Shown: positions 33,949-43,364, counted from the stretch's first letter. The stretch is 64,000 nt of DNA from JADLFV01 sp964471555 (GCA_964471555.1 CAYYGM010000002.1:1-64000); one strand, 5' to 3'. Numbers and translations: made by a program. Notes: generated by a model from the letters alone, not told the origin.

Positions 33949-35744
33949 GCACGGCCGTTGACGATTCGTGTCAGCATAGGCAGCAAACCTTCGTCGATCA
34001 CCTGATCCCAGCCCATGCGGGCGACCAGCTTCTGGCCTTCACGGATCAGTTCGCCGCGGGCCTTTTCGTCGGCAGGCAGGCGGGCGAGCAGTTCGTCAGC
34101 CAGGCGGGCGGACTCGACGTTCTCCACCGCGTCGCGCTGGTCGTGACCGATCTGCTTGAGCTGATCGATGGGCATGTCGTTGGGCACGTTGGTGTAGTCG
34201 GCGGTCAACACGTTGGGCGTGCCGGCGCCGCTGGTGACGTGCTGGACGAAACCTTCGCAGCCGCAGACGTTGCTGATCACGCAGACCGCGCCGGCGGCCA
34301 GCGGCTCCAGCGGGCTGATGCCGAACGGTTCGTAGATGGCCATGCCCAGTTCCACATCGGTGGCGCGGCGGAAGTCGGCGATGTCCATTTTGGCGGGCAG
34401 GCGCTTGCCGATGGTGGTGCGCGACCAGCCGAACTGGTTGACCAGCACCACCTGCACGTTCTTGTGTCCGGCATTGAACGGCTCGATCATGCGCCAGAGG
34501 TCTTCCTCCGGTCCCACCAGGTCAGGGTAACCGTAGCGATGCTGGCGCGGCCAGCCGTACTGGCTTTCCATCTGCAGCACGTCGGTAGGCCGGCGCACGC
34601 CGCCGCCGCTGGTGAGGATGTAGAGCACCGCGGTTTCGCCGCGCTGGGCAAAACGGGCGTCCAACTCGTGGCAGAGCTTCATGTCGCGCCACATGGCCTT
34701 GCTGATGACCGGGCGCGTCACGTGCGTCAGCAGCCAGTCGGGCTTGTAGCCCAGCAGCGTGTTGGAATAGTCCAGCAACATATCCCGGCTGGCTTTCTTG
34801 CTTGCGGGGGTGACCTTCATGGAGGGCACGCCGTTGTAAACCAGGTCGATGGGATGCTTGCGGAACTTGGGCGAAAGGAAGGCCATCTCCTGTCGGGTGT
34901 AGTCGCCCACGGCAATGATGCCGTCGCAGAGATGGGCCCGGCTGATCAGGGCGTGGCGCAGCAGGTGCGACTGATCGCCGAAGACTGCATCGACGAACTT
35001 TTCTTCTTCCTGGGCCCGGGCCAGGACGTTGTAGAACATGGTGTCGTGGCCGCCGTGGTCCTCGACGATGCGTCGTGCGGTGGCGCACTCGTGAGCGTGG
35101 AAGACGGTGCGGAAGTCGTCGCCGCCGTCGATGATGGCGGCCAGCGCTGCGGGCATGCCCATGAATTCATGCGCGAACAGCACGCAGGGCAGTTCGTCAT
35201 CAGAAAGCAGCGCGCGCAGGGCATAGAAGGCGGGTTCCGCCAGGCGGACGTACTCTTCGTAGTCCCAGGCGCTTTCGTACTTGGACGAATCAAGCCCGAA
35301 GGTCTGCCACAGGCGCAGCTTGAAGATGTTCAGCCGATCGGGGTTGGCCCGGAAGACATCGATCAGCAGCACCTCCGCTTCACCGACGCGATCTTCACCG
35401 GGCGGCTTGAAGGTGCGCTTGCCGTAGACGATGCTGACGTTGAAGGCCCACTCGATGGGGCGGAAGCGTCCGGCCAGGTTGGCCTCGTCGATCTGGTCGA
35501 TGGTGGAGTAGAGCACCTGGCCCTCCTGGCCGAGCCGGTGCTTGGGGTCGGGGTGCAGGTGGGCGGCGGTGGGCCCGATGAGAATGCTGCGGCCGACGCG
35601 CTGCTGGTAGATCGGCGAAGCGATCATGCCTTCCAGCACGGTGCCGATGCCGCCGATCTTGTCCACCGCCTCGTGGGTGACGTGGGCAAGGGTGAGTTTA
35701 TTATTGGATGCGGGTCCGGCCGTGCGTTTGGATGATTTTGCCAT
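33945..35744 (-). CDS. Glycogen-synthase-like glycosyltransferase (GT-B fold)
   Basis: 599 residues. Glycogen/starch-synthase-like start THEAVDKIGGIGTVLEGM, LFAHEFMGMPAALAAI, FHAHECATARR, DGIIAVGDYTRQEM, and the donor-site region MAIYEPFGISPLEPLAAGAVCVIS with the Glu pair of retaining GT-B enzymes. It may make glycogen or another glucan, or act on the substrate of the downstream GT-C enzyme, with which it overlaps by 4 bases. TACTTT ends six bases before the ATG. Confidence 0.82.
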   Translation of the reverse strand: MAKSSKRTAGPASNNKLTLAHVTHEAVDKIGGIGTVLEGMIASPIYQQRVGRSILIGPTAAHLHPDPKHRLGQEGQVLYSTIDQIDEANLAGRFRPIEWAFNVSIVYGKRTFKPPGEDRVGEAEVLLIDVFRANPDRLNIFKLRLWQTFGLDSSKYESAWDYEEYVRLAEPAFYALRALLSDDELPCVLFAHEFMGMPAALAAIIDGGDDFRTVFHAHECATARRIVEDHGGHDTMFYNVLARAQEEEKFVDAVFGDQSHLLRHALISRAHLCDGIIAVGDYTRQEMAFLSPKFRKHPIDLVYNGVPSMKVTPASKKASRDMLLDYSNTLLGYKPDWLLTHVTRPVISKAMWRDMKLCHELDARFAQRGETAVLYILTSGGGVRRPTDVLQMESQYGWPRQHRYGYPDLVGPEEDLWRMIEPFNAGHKNVQVVLVNQFGWSRTTIGKRLPAKMDIADFRRATDVELGMAIYEPFGISPLEPLAAGAVCVISNVCGCEGFVQHVTSGAGTPNVLTADYTNVPNDMPIDQLKQIGHDQRDAVENVESARLADELLARLPADEKARGELIREGQKLVARMGWDQVIDEGLLPMLTRIVNGRA

Positions 35745-36074
35745 AACGGAAAAGTACTTTCTTGGTGCTTCGATTATCGGCAGAATCCAGTGGACCCATC
35801 AACCAGGCAACCATTCATACAGGCGAAAGTGTATCGGGTTTTGAATTCGAACGTCTATCGACTTTGGTCCAGCCCGGCCCGGCCGACACCCGGTTGGCGT
35901 GTCTGCTGCTGCGGTTTGTAACGAATCCACGGGCTGCTGCGGATGCCCGGGGGCGGGGACAACTGGTTATCGTCACTGCTATCGTGGAACAGGCCCATCG
36001 TCCATTGATCGTCCCAGATGTCCGCGGTATAACCCGCCAGGCGGCCCGCTGAGTCAGGCAGGCTGGAGCGATAT
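35745..36074. other. Non-coding stretch upstream of the glycosyltransferase operon
   Basis: 330 bases between two minus-strand genes. Short open frames on both strands have no protein-like content or start sites. Apart from the TACTTT next to the ATG at 35744, no regulatory site or hairpin stands out. Confidence 0.6.
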
Positions 36075-38003
36075 TCATCCGCCTCGACGACGCAGCATTG
36101 CCGCCGCACATATCAGCAACCAGCCCGTGCCCGGCTCGGGGACCGGCTCGACCCAGATGCTCAGGTTGTCGATCCAGACGGTCGGGTCGCTCTCAGCGAG
36201 AAACTCCCACGTCACCAGGTAGTCCACGCTTCCGTCCGGGTGATAGGAAATTGCCTCCTGAAGCTCTTCGGACAACAGGATCGTCTTGTGGCTCAAGATT
36301 GTCTGCAACTGGTTTGCGTGCACGGTCTGCGAATCCTCGGCTACCACCTGGCCCAGCGCGTCAAACCGCTGGAACGTCATGCGGACCTTGGCGTCGGCAT
36401 CGACCGCCGTCTGGTCGAACTGGATGTCGTAGGCGAAGTAGATGTCGTGCGTGGCTGGATCGAACAGTGCCTTTTCCCCGTCGGTCAGGGCCGAGAGCGT
36501 GAACGAATAGGTCGCATCCCCGGTCCAGTCGCACTTGAAGCCGTAGTTATCGCTCTGGCCCGGCATCTGGTCGATGGTCAGGTCGCAGTCACCGGTGATC
36601 TGCGTGTTGTCGAAGACGGCCGTCGCATCGGTGATCGGCGTGGGGCAGTTTTCGCTGAGGATGACGAGCGTTGGCTCGTTGTCCAGTTCGGCGAGAATGT
36701 CGTTGCGGATGTTGAACGTGCTGGTGACCGCATCGAAACCGCCGCCGGCGTAGTCGAAGCCGGTGGCGCCGAAGAGTGCGTTGCCCGACTCGGCGTCGCA
36801 ACTCAACGTCGGCAGCGTGAATTCGTGCCGGCTGGTGTCGGCGATGGTGCAGCGGCCGGAGACCGCCCGGCCGAACTCGTTGAATTGCTGAGCGACCTGG
36901 GTTTCGAGCAGGCTGTAGTCGCCCGGGGAGACGCCGGGATCGTCGGGTGTCGGGTCGTCCCGGTCCCAGGTGCACAGGAACGTGTCCACGTTCGACCCGT
37001 AAGACGAGCAGCGGTCCACCGCCAGCCCGGGGTAGCTCTCGGACGCGCCCGGGTCCAGCGGCGCATAGACCGCGCCACCAAGGTTGACGCCGGTTTGATC
37101 GTAGGAACAGAACCCGACCCGCCCCTGCTGGAAGGTGCTGTCGGCATCAACGATGGCGACCGTGTGCCCCCCCACAGCCAGCGCGGGGTTGCCGCCGGTG
37201 TTGCTGGCGGTCGAAAGCGGGCTGAGTTGAATCGCGCCCGTGACAGGATCGATCGTCGCAACCCTCGAGAGCGTGGTTGACGCGCCGGCGACCTGGGCCC
37301 AGGTGATCACAGCCGACTGGCCGTCCGGCGCATATTGCTTGTCGATCGCCCCGGGCTGTTGTCCGAATGCGGTGAAAGTGCCGACCGTCTGCTCATCCAG
37401 GGGAATGATCTCCACGCCGTTGACGTCATCGATCGCGCGGTAAGTCCGATCGACCAGCTCGAAAGTAAACGTCCCGGGATTGATGTGCAGCGACAGGACG
37501 TTGTAGATGCCATTGGGGCCGGCAGCGACCTTGGCTTCGATGGTGCCTTGCCCGCTGCGATCGAGCGAAAGCGTGGCCGAGTCCGTATGGTCGAAGTTGT
37601 CCGCCACGAGATCGCCCGAGGACACGCCCGAGACCGGATAAACCCGCGCGTAAACGAACTCGTCGGCTGCGTCCACGCCGGCCCCGGCCGTACCCTCGGG
37701 GAAGCTGAAGATCGGCACCGCGTCCGAGCCGTCGTCAATCCCGCCGAGATCCACATCGCGGATGATCTGGTCAAAGTCGTTGACCGCGTAACGGACGTAA
37801 CCCGACTGCTCGAGCAGATGCGGAAAAATGAACGTGCCGGCGTGGCGGCCGTCGACGGCCTGTTGCTCGAACGGCACCGGGTCGCCAAGAGCCGCACCCG
37901 CCGCGGCCGTCAGGATCAAACCCGCAATCCATCGTTGTGCATCACTGGCCAATGCGCGAACCACAAGATTGGTCTGACGTGCAGATGGTGTCTTTCGCCT
38001 CAT
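36075..38003 (-). CDS. Large secreted PEP-CTERM protein
   Basis: 642 residues, function unknown. Signal peptide with a long basic N-region (about 1-31), then beta-rich repeats without a recognised domain (VYPVSGVSSGDLVADN, SYPGLAVDRCSSYGSNVDTFLCTWD, CPTPITDATAVFDNTQI). The Cys-containing segments suggest disulfides. A C-terminal beta-sandwich-like part ends in VEPVPEPGTGW, a hydrophobic helix and RRRGG, a PEP-CTERM sorting tail. Its repeats of date- or value-like loops recall beta-propeller surface proteins. The start MRRKTPS is chosen for signal-peptide fit; only a weak GGGGAAG precedes it. Confidence 0.75.
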   Translation of the reverse strand: MRRKTPSARQTNLVVRALASDAQRWIAGLILTAAAGAALGDPVPFEQQAVDGRHAGTFIFPHLLEQSGYVRYAVNDFDQIIRDVDLGGIDDGSDAVPIFSFPEGTAGAGVDAADEFVYARVYPVSGVSSGDLVADNFDHTDSATLSLDRSGQGTIEAKVAAGPNGIYNVLSLHINPGTFTFELVDRTYRAIDDVNGVEIIPLDEQTVGTFTAFGQQPGAIDKQYAPDGQSAVITWAQVAGASTTLSRVATIDPVTGAIQLSPLSTASNTGGNPALAVGGHTVAIVDADSTFQQGRVGFCSYDQTGVNLGGAVYAPLDPGASESYPGLAVDRCSSYGSNVDTFLCTWDRDDPTPDDPGVSPGDYSLLETQVAQQFNEFGRAVSGRCTIADTSRHEFTLPTLSCDAESGNALFGATGFDYAGGGFDAVTSTFNIRNDILAELDNEPTLVILSENCPTPITDATAVFDNTQITGDCDLTIDQMPGQSDNYGFKCDWTGDATYSFTLSALTDGEKALFDPATHDIYFAYDIQFDQTAVDADAKVRMTFQRFDALGQVVAEDSQTVHANQLQTILSHKTILLSEELQEAISYHPDGSVDYLVTWEFLAESDPTVWIDNLSIWVEPVPEPGTGWLLICAAAMLRRRGG

Positions 38004-38112
38004 GCAACTTCCCCAAGCGCCCCCCGCTGGGAACAAATCGTTTTGACAGGCCCAGCCTGAAAGTATAAAGCCGGGGGCGGCGCAAGAGAAGCATCAATTG
38101 GGTGAAAGTTTG

Positions 38113-38721
38113 TTACCCCGGAGGCAGATCGCCCGGATCAACCGTGGGCCCGGTGTCCGCTGCACTGGAGGCGGCCGCCCGCTGGCGCTTGGCAGCCCGG
38201 CCGGTGGGGTTGCCGCGGGGCATGGCGATCACGCCCGTGCGGGCCAGCTCCACGATGCCGTAAGGCGACACCAGGTCAACGAATGCTTCGAGCTTGTCCT
38301 CGGTCCCGGCCAGCTCGATCATCAACTGATCGACCGCCACATCCACCACCTTGGCCCGGAACAGGTTCGCCAAGGTGATAATCTCCTCGCGCTTGTCCGC
38401 CGGGCCGGCCTCGGTGCGGGTCGAAACCTGCACCAGCATCAGGTCGCGCTCGACATAAGGCGAGTCTTTGTAATCGACCACCTTGACCACCGGCACCAGC
38501 TTCTGCAATTGCTTGCGCACCTGCTCGAGCACCGCATCGTCGCCGCTGGTGACGATGGTCATGCGCGAGAGTTCGGGATTCTCGGTCCGCCCCACCACCA
38601 GCGAGTCGATGTTGAACCCGCGGGCCGCGAACATCCCCGCCACCTGGGCCAACACGCCCGGCTCGTTGGTCACCAGGGCGGCAATGACGTGACGAAAAAC
38701 TTCTTTGTGTGCTTCAGCCAT
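38113..38721 (-). CDS. ilvN: Acetolactate synthase small (regulatory) subunit
   Basis: Feedback-regulatory subunit for branched-chain amino-acid synthesis. N-terminal ACT domain (VTNEPGVLAQVAGMFAARGFNIDSL) and C-terminal domain (FRAKVVDVAVDQLMIELAGTEDKLEAFVDL, PYGIVELARTGVIAMPRG) are standard; a basic Ala-rich tail of about 30 residues is extra. 202 residues. The catalytic subunit gene ilvB is not adjacent. TATCAT ends six bases before the ATG; no Shine-Dalgarno. Confidence 0.96.
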   Translation of the reverse strand: MAEAHKEVFRHVIAALVTNEPGVLAQVAGMFAARGFNIDSLVVGRTENPELSRMTIVTSGDDAVLEQVRKQLQKLVPVVKVVDYKDSPYVERDLMLVQVSTRTEAGPADKREEIITLANLFRAKVVDVAVDQLMIELAGTEDKLEAFVDLVSPYGIVELARTGVIAMPRGNPTGRAAKRQRAAASSAADTGPTVDPGDLPPG

Positions 38722-38787
38722 GCGGGCATGATACCAGATGCCGGACCCGCGCCGTCCGCGGCGGAGGCAGCTGCAAATAGTCCGACT

Positions 38788-39152
38788 TCAGCCCGACGGC
38801 AATCCCGCCACGGCCGGAAAGGCAACAAGGCCGGCCGTTTCTTCGAATAACAACTGCACCCGCTGCACCAGCAGCGCGGGGCTGACGCGCCCACGCCAGT
38901 CGATCGGGCGGCGATCCGAACGTTTGAGTCGATGTTTGCCCGGTCGCAGCAGGCGGGCGGTGCGGTCCAGCAATCGCAAATAACGTGACAACGTCAATCC
39001 CGACAGCAAACCACGCCCAGTCTGACGCATCGGGGCCAGCCAACGTCGGCGACCGCGGCCACGACCGGGGGTGATGGCCAAGGACGCTCCCGCCTTGCCT
39101 CGCTCGGCCGCAGCTTGGTCAGCCGCGAACGCTGCATGACGCACTCGCAACT
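38788..39152 (-). pseudogene. Remnant of a transposase C-terminus (RAYT-like)
   Basis: An open frame of about 120 codons without a proper start, fused directly to the broken sulfatase. It contains GRGLLSGLTLSRYLRLLDRT and a RPGKHRLKRS segment followed by a helix, resembling the end of REP-associated tyrosine transposases found in planctomycetes, where a Leu-rich YLxLLDWTxRxxRxxKRG motif is common. The N-terminal HUH nuclease part is absent. Assignment is from memory of the family pattern, so moderate confidence. Confidence 0.45.
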
Positions 39153-39563
39153 TCACGGATGTATGCTCGCCCCGGGGCAGAACTGGTCGAACCTGGCTTC
39201 GGCGATGATGCGGCCGTGGAATCCGAAGTTGTCCTGCCGCGGCGTCAGGTGCATCTTGCCGATCGTGGCCGTGTGGTAGCCGGCCCGTGACAGTTGATGT
39301 CCGAAGCTCGTCTCGCCGGCACGGGGTGCAAACCCGTTGGCCCGCACGCGATGGCAGCGCGGATAGCGGCCGGTGAGGTAGCTGTAGCGCGAAGGGCAGG
39401 ACAGCGGGTTCTGCACGTAGCAGTTGTCGAACACCACGCCCTGGGCTGCGAGGGCATCGAGGTTGGGCGTTTGGGCAGCGGCGTTGCCGTAGCATCCCAT
39501 GGAATCGGGACGCTGCTGATCGATCATCAGGAAAAGGATGTTGGGTTTGCTGCTCTCGGCCAT
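39153..39563 (-). pseudogene. Truncated sulfatase (N-terminal quarter only)
   Basis: 136 residues of a type I sulfatase: KPNILFLMIDQQRPDSMGCYG with the metal Asp, TPNLDALAAQGVVFDNCYV, and the signature SCPSRYSYLTGR. Read as S-x-P-x-R, the formylglycine residue would be Ser55, a Ser-type sulfatase. TATIGKMHL follows, then the frame ends at GASIHP. Sulfatases are about 450-550 residues, so two thirds are missing; the sequence beyond is transposase-like. A broken gene. Confidence 0.85.
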
Positions 39564-40286
39564 CTCGGCCCCACCGTGCCGTTGGAGCCACATGGAGCCG
39601 AACCGCCCCTGCAACCGGCTCCCGGACTCATGGTAACGGAGCATCCGAATCGCATGTCGCCGCCGCTGCCCGTAGTACAAACCATGCTGTGGAAAACTTG
39701 TGCATCAGTCGGCCACTGATCAGATTGCAGGCACGATGTCGGATAAAACACCGACGAGGACACCCCATCTTCACGGGCCACCCCGGGCACACAACGTAAC
39801 GTAAGGCTTTTTTTTACAGCATCTTGTAAAAAAACGAACCCGACATCCCTCCAGTTGGGAGTAGCAGGCAGGATTCTGAAGGTGGCGAACAGGCTAGCCT
39901 ACCCAGCCGAGGGGTCGATGTGGAAAACGCTCAAAAAGCAGGGGTCGGTCTAACTTTCTATTTACACAGATTTTACCCGATTCGGATGGCGCCATGGCGG
40001 TGGCTGCGGCATGCCGAAGTCCGGCTGGTGGACGAGAAATGCGAGCGTGTGTGCGGGCGGCCCGGGCAAGCGGGGTCGCGTGGCGATCCGGCTTCAAGTC
40101 ACGTGCAAAACCTGGTTGTGGGTCAGTGTGAAATCAGCAGATCGATATTTCCGGCAGCGAGCTGGACTGTGTCAGCCCGGCACCGGCCCGACACGGGCCG
40201 GCTCGCTACAGAACCGCCTTCCATTTCAAACCGACCCACTACTGAAAAACCTTGACGCCGGTTGCTCCAGACCCGGGTGTCGCGGC
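39564..40286. other. Gene-poor stretch with mobile-element traces
   Basis: 723 bases without a recognised gene. It holds an AT-rich perfect-type hairpin TTTTTTTACA/TGTAAAAAAA (39808-39834), a GGGGTCGGTCTAACTTTCTA motif (39941-39960) that resembles the GGGGTCAG-type end sequences seen near RAYT/REP elements, and a GGCCCGACACGGGCC hairpin near 40187. Short open frames on both strands look random. Confidence 0.55.
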
Positions 40287-41927
40287 TCAGTGGATGAAGC
40301 GCATGTCGGCGAAGTTGGGCAGGACGCGCACCTGCTTGTTCTGGAAGGGGTACGGCGCGGGCCAGTAAACGAAGAAGGCCCGGCCCATCATCATGTCGCG
40401 GGGGACAAGGCCGAAGTCCGGCTCGCCATCGAAGTTACGTTGTGCAATCCAGGGGTCAACGCTGTCCCAGAAGCGGCCGTCAAGACTGAGCGGGCCGTTG
40501 TCGCCGACGCAGAAGAACTCGTCGGGCCCGATGTCCAGGCGTTGATCGACCCATCGATCGCCCCGGCGGTAGAGCGATCCGCGGGCATCGATCTCCTGGG
40601 CGCCGCGCACCGCATAAAACAGATCGCGATCCAGTTCCACGTGGGCCAGCTTAGCCGCCCCGCCGGTGAGGCCGATGGTGATGGTGGGCCAGTTGCGGCG
40701 AAAGATCACGGGGCCGGGCGTGGGGCGCTGTTTGAGCACCTCCAGCGGATAGTCGAATCGCTTGCGCAGCACGCGCTGGCCGTCGATCCAGATGCTGGCT
40801 TCCTGATCCACGAACCAGAACTCGACCGAGGCCGCCAGGCGCTGGGCCAGGGGGGTGACGGTGTGGCCCTCAATGCTCTGGACGTCGTCGGTGGCCGGGT
40901 CGCCGATCAGCAGGCGGACTTTGCCGTCACCATCGATGACCGCGGCGATGGTCGTGGGTCCGGCATCGAGGCGAGCGGTGGTGCGCAACTCTATGCGCAG
41001 CGGCTGGTCGGACTGATCGGGCATGACGGTAGCGGCCAGGCGAATGTCCTCGATCGGCTCGGGGTCAGCCAGACCTTCGGGGTGCAACTGGTCGTAGGCG
41101 TACATGCCACCCTCCAGGTTGTTCTGCCAGTGGTCGAAGCCGAAGCGGATTTCGCCGTCGCCCCGGCCGAGGAAGTGGTAGGTGCGCATGCCGTCGAGGG
41201 TCATGTCCCACTGGCCGGGATCGCTCGGTTGCCAGGGCTGCTGCCAGTTGCGCGGCAGGAGGGTGGCCTGTTCGATCTGCGGGTCGGCGGGCACGTAGTC
41301 GCTGTGATAGATCGGCTGCCAGACCGCCTGCTGCACGCGGGGGCGATCAGTCTTGCGGGCGATGTGCCACTTGTCGGGGATCGGCTGGCCCTGGTCGTCG
41401 TGGGGGCAGACATAGATGTTGCCGTCGAGCAGGTAGAGCGATTCGTTGGGCAAGCCGACGAGTCGTTTGATGTAGCTGGCGGTGGGGCCGGGCGAGCCGT
41501 CCTGGTTGAGCCGTTGGGGATTTTTGAAGACGACCACGTCCCACCGCCGCGGCTCGCTGAAGCGGTAGAGGTATTTGTGGACGAGGATGCGGTCGCCGGC
41601 CGCGCGGTCGCCGCCGGTCGGTGCGCTGATGTCGCTGCCGCACATGGGGCACATGGCGAAGTTGCTGCTGGCGTTGGTGCGCGGCACCTCGAGGTTGAAC
41701 TGGTAGCCGCAATCGGGGCAGCGCAGGCGGGTGTGCTGGCCCAGGAGCGTGGGGGCCATGGAGCCGGTGGGAATGACGAAGGCCTCGACCACGAAGGCAC
41801 GGAAGACGAAGGCCAGCACGAAGGCAATGATGATCGACTCGATCGTTTCCTTGATCGTGTCCTGCTGGGGGGGGCGGGACTCGGGCTTGGCGAGGCGAGG
41901 CTCGGGGGTCGGGTCGGATTCCGGCAT
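40287..41927 (-). CDS. lepB: Signal peptidase I, large form with zinc-binding insert
   Basis: Cleaves signal peptides at the membrane. 546 residues, against about 200-325 in most bacteria. One membrane helix (about 26-46), catalytic Ser in IPTGSMAPTLLG, and catalytic Lys in ASYIKRLVGLPNE; the C-terminal GDN box is FCVGDNGPLSLDGRFW. Two inserts: a CPDC...CPMC zinc-ribbon (about 70-98) between Ser and Lys, and a jelly-roll-like beta domain of about 220 residues (about 235-460) before the C-terminal box. CATACT lies nine bases before the ATG. Divergent from nuoH. Confidence 0.93.
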   Translation of the reverse strand: MPESDPTPEPRLAKPESRPPQQDTIKETIESIIIAFVLAFVFRAFVVEAFVIPTGSMAPTLLGQHTRLRCPDCGYQFNLEVPRTNASSNFAMCPMCGSDISAPTGGDRAAGDRILVHKYLYRFSEPRRWDVVVFKNPQRLNQDGSPGPTASYIKRLVGLPNESLYLLDGNIYVCPHDDQGQPIPDKWHIARKTDRPRVQQAVWQPIYHSDYVPADPQIEQATLLPRNWQQPWQPSDPGQWDMTLDGMRTYHFLGRGDGEIRFGFDHWQNNLEGGMYAYDQLHPEGLADPEPIEDIRLAATVMPDQSDQPLRIELRTTARLDAGPTTIAAVIDGDGKVRLLIGDPATDDVQSIEGHTVTPLAQRLAASVEFWFVDQEASIWIDGQRVLRKRFDYPLEVLKQRPTPGPVIFRRNWPTITIGLTGGAAKLAHVELDRDLFYAVRGAQEIDARGSLYRRGDRWVDQRLDIGPDEFFCVGDNGPLSLDGRFWDSVDPWIAQRNFDGEPDFGLVPRDMMMGRAFFVYWPAPYPFQNKQVRVLPNFADMRFIH

Positions 41928-42015
41928 GGGGCACTCAGTATGAAATCGTTCCAGAAGCCCGCTATTCTATGTCCAGCGGGCCTCCGTTGCGCCCCGGGTC
42001 TCGGTCATCCGGCCT

Positions 42016-42046
42016 GATACCCGATACCCGAACCCCGATACCCGAC
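42016..42046. repeat. GATACCCGATACCCGA tandem word immediately before nuoH
   Basis: Three to four GATACCCGA-type words in one orientation, ending eight bases before the nuoH ATG. Same family as the apt/murA pair (25891-26053). No clear second arm; the lepB N-terminal codons on the other side are only loosely similar. Confidence 0.75.
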
Positions 42047-42053
42047 TGCCCCC

Positions 42054-43364
42054 ATGATCTCCGCACAGCTTTTCGTCAGCATCATCGTGATCCTGGTCAT
42101 CGTCAACTCGATGCTGGGAGCGTGCGCGTACCTGATCTTCCTGGAGCGCAAGATCGCTTCCTGGTGCCAGGACCGTATCGGTCCCAACCGCGTGGGGTTC
42201 AGCTTCGGGCAGGACAACCTGTGGCGGGCGCTGGGCATGAACTTCATGAACCGCTGGAGCTTTGCCGGCTTCGGGCAGGCTTTAGCGGACGGCATCAAAC
42301 TGTTTTTCAAGGAAGAGTACACGCCGCCGCGGGCGGATATCGCGCTGTTCCTGCTGGCGCCGGTGTTCGTGATTGTGCCGGCCCTGATGGGCTGGGCGGT
42401 CATCCCCTGGGGCGGCGTGGTCGAGTTCCCCGGCCTCAGCATCGGCGGAACGCAACTCGTCCTTCCGGGCGTGGTCAGCGTCGCGGCAGCGCCGGTCAAC
42501 ATCGGCGTGGTGTACATCCTGGCCATCGGATCGCTGGCGGTCTATGGCGTCGTGCTGGGCGCGTTCGCCTCCAACAACAAGTACTCCTTCCTCGGCGGCA
42601 TCCGCGCCACCGCCCAGATGGTCAGCTACGAAATCCCCATGGGCCTGTGCGTGCTGATCGCCATCCTGACGTACCAGACCACCGATGCCGGGACGATGGT
42701 CAACCTGCAGGCTGGGAGCGGATCGGCCGGGGCCTGGGGCATCTTCCAGCATCCACTGCTGGCGGTGATCTTCTTCACGTGCATTCTCGCAGAGTGCAAT
42801 CGCGCGCCGTTCGATTTGCCGGAAGCAGAGACGGAACTGGTGGGCGGATATCACACCGAGTATTCGTCCATGAAGTGGGCCTTGTTCTTCCTGGGCGAGT
42901 ACATGCACATGATCACCGGCAGCGCGTTTTTCGCGGTGCTGTTCCTGGGCGGCTGGAGCGTGCTGCCGTTCATCGGCGACCTGCCCCTGCTCAGCGGCGG
43001 CTGGCTGGGGCTTGTCGTGGTGCTGGTGAAGTTCAACGTGTTCGTGGGCAAGGTGGCCACACTGCTGATCGTGATGATGTGGGTGCGCTGGACCTTGCCG
43101 CGCTTCCGCTTCGATCAACTGATGCGCCTGGCCTGGCAGGGATTGATCCCGCTGACGGTGGCCGTGATGCTGGTCAGCGGCGTGCTGGTGTATCTGAAGT
43201 GGAACACCTGGTGGATGTTCTGCCTGGCCAACCTCGCGGTGGCGGTGTGCGGCGCGGCGCTGGCCCCACACATGCCCAAGGGCCCGGCCGTCAACCGCAA
43301 AGTCCGCCTGGCCGGCTCACGCTTCTATCCGCCGCTGGCTGAGACTGCCGCCGAGAGTGATTAA
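42054..43364 (+). CDS. nuoH: NADH-quinone oxidoreductase subunit H (orphan)
   Basis: Membrane subunit of complex I lining the quinone channel. Eight to ten helices with conserved loops ERKIASWCQDRIGPNRVG, ADGIKLFFKEEYTPP, SYEIPMGL, CNRAPFDLPEAETELVGGYHTEYSSMKWALFFLGEY and VRWTLPRFRFDQLM. 436 residues, with an expanded loop (about 125-150). No other nuo gene is in the window. No Shine-Dalgarno; a repeat arm lies directly upstream. Convergent overlap of 4 bases with the next gene. Confidence 0.97.
   Translation: MISAQLFVSIIVILVIVNSMLGACAYLIFLERKIASWCQDRIGPNRVGFSFGQDNLWRALGMNFMNRWSFAGFGQALADGIKLFFKEEYTPPRADIALFLLAPVFVIVPALMGWAVIPWGGVVEFPGLSIGGTQLVLPGVVSVAAAPVNIGVVYILAIGSLAVYGVVLGAFASNNKYSFLGGIRATAQMVSYEIPMGLCVLIAILTYQTTDAGTMVNLQAGSGSAGAWGIFQHPLLAVIFFTCILAECNRAPFDLPEAETELVGGYHTEYSSMKWALFFLGEYMHMITGSAFFAVLFLGGWSVLPFIGDLPLLSGGWLGLVVVLVKFNVFVGKVATLLIVMMWVRWTLPRFRFDQLMRLAWQGLIPLTVAVMLVSGVLVYLKWNTWWMFCLANLAVAVCGAALAPHMPKGPAVNRKVRLAGSRFYPPLAETAAESD

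Noticed and set aside
33894..35735. A 613-codon plus-strand frame opposite the glycosyltransferase
   Set aside because: Antisense shadow with biased Val/Gly/Ala composition; GT-B motifs lie on the minus strand.
40011..42017. A 668-codon plus-strand open frame opposite lepB
   Set aside because: High-GC antisense shadow; the minus strand has the complete signal peptidase motifs and the plus frame has none.
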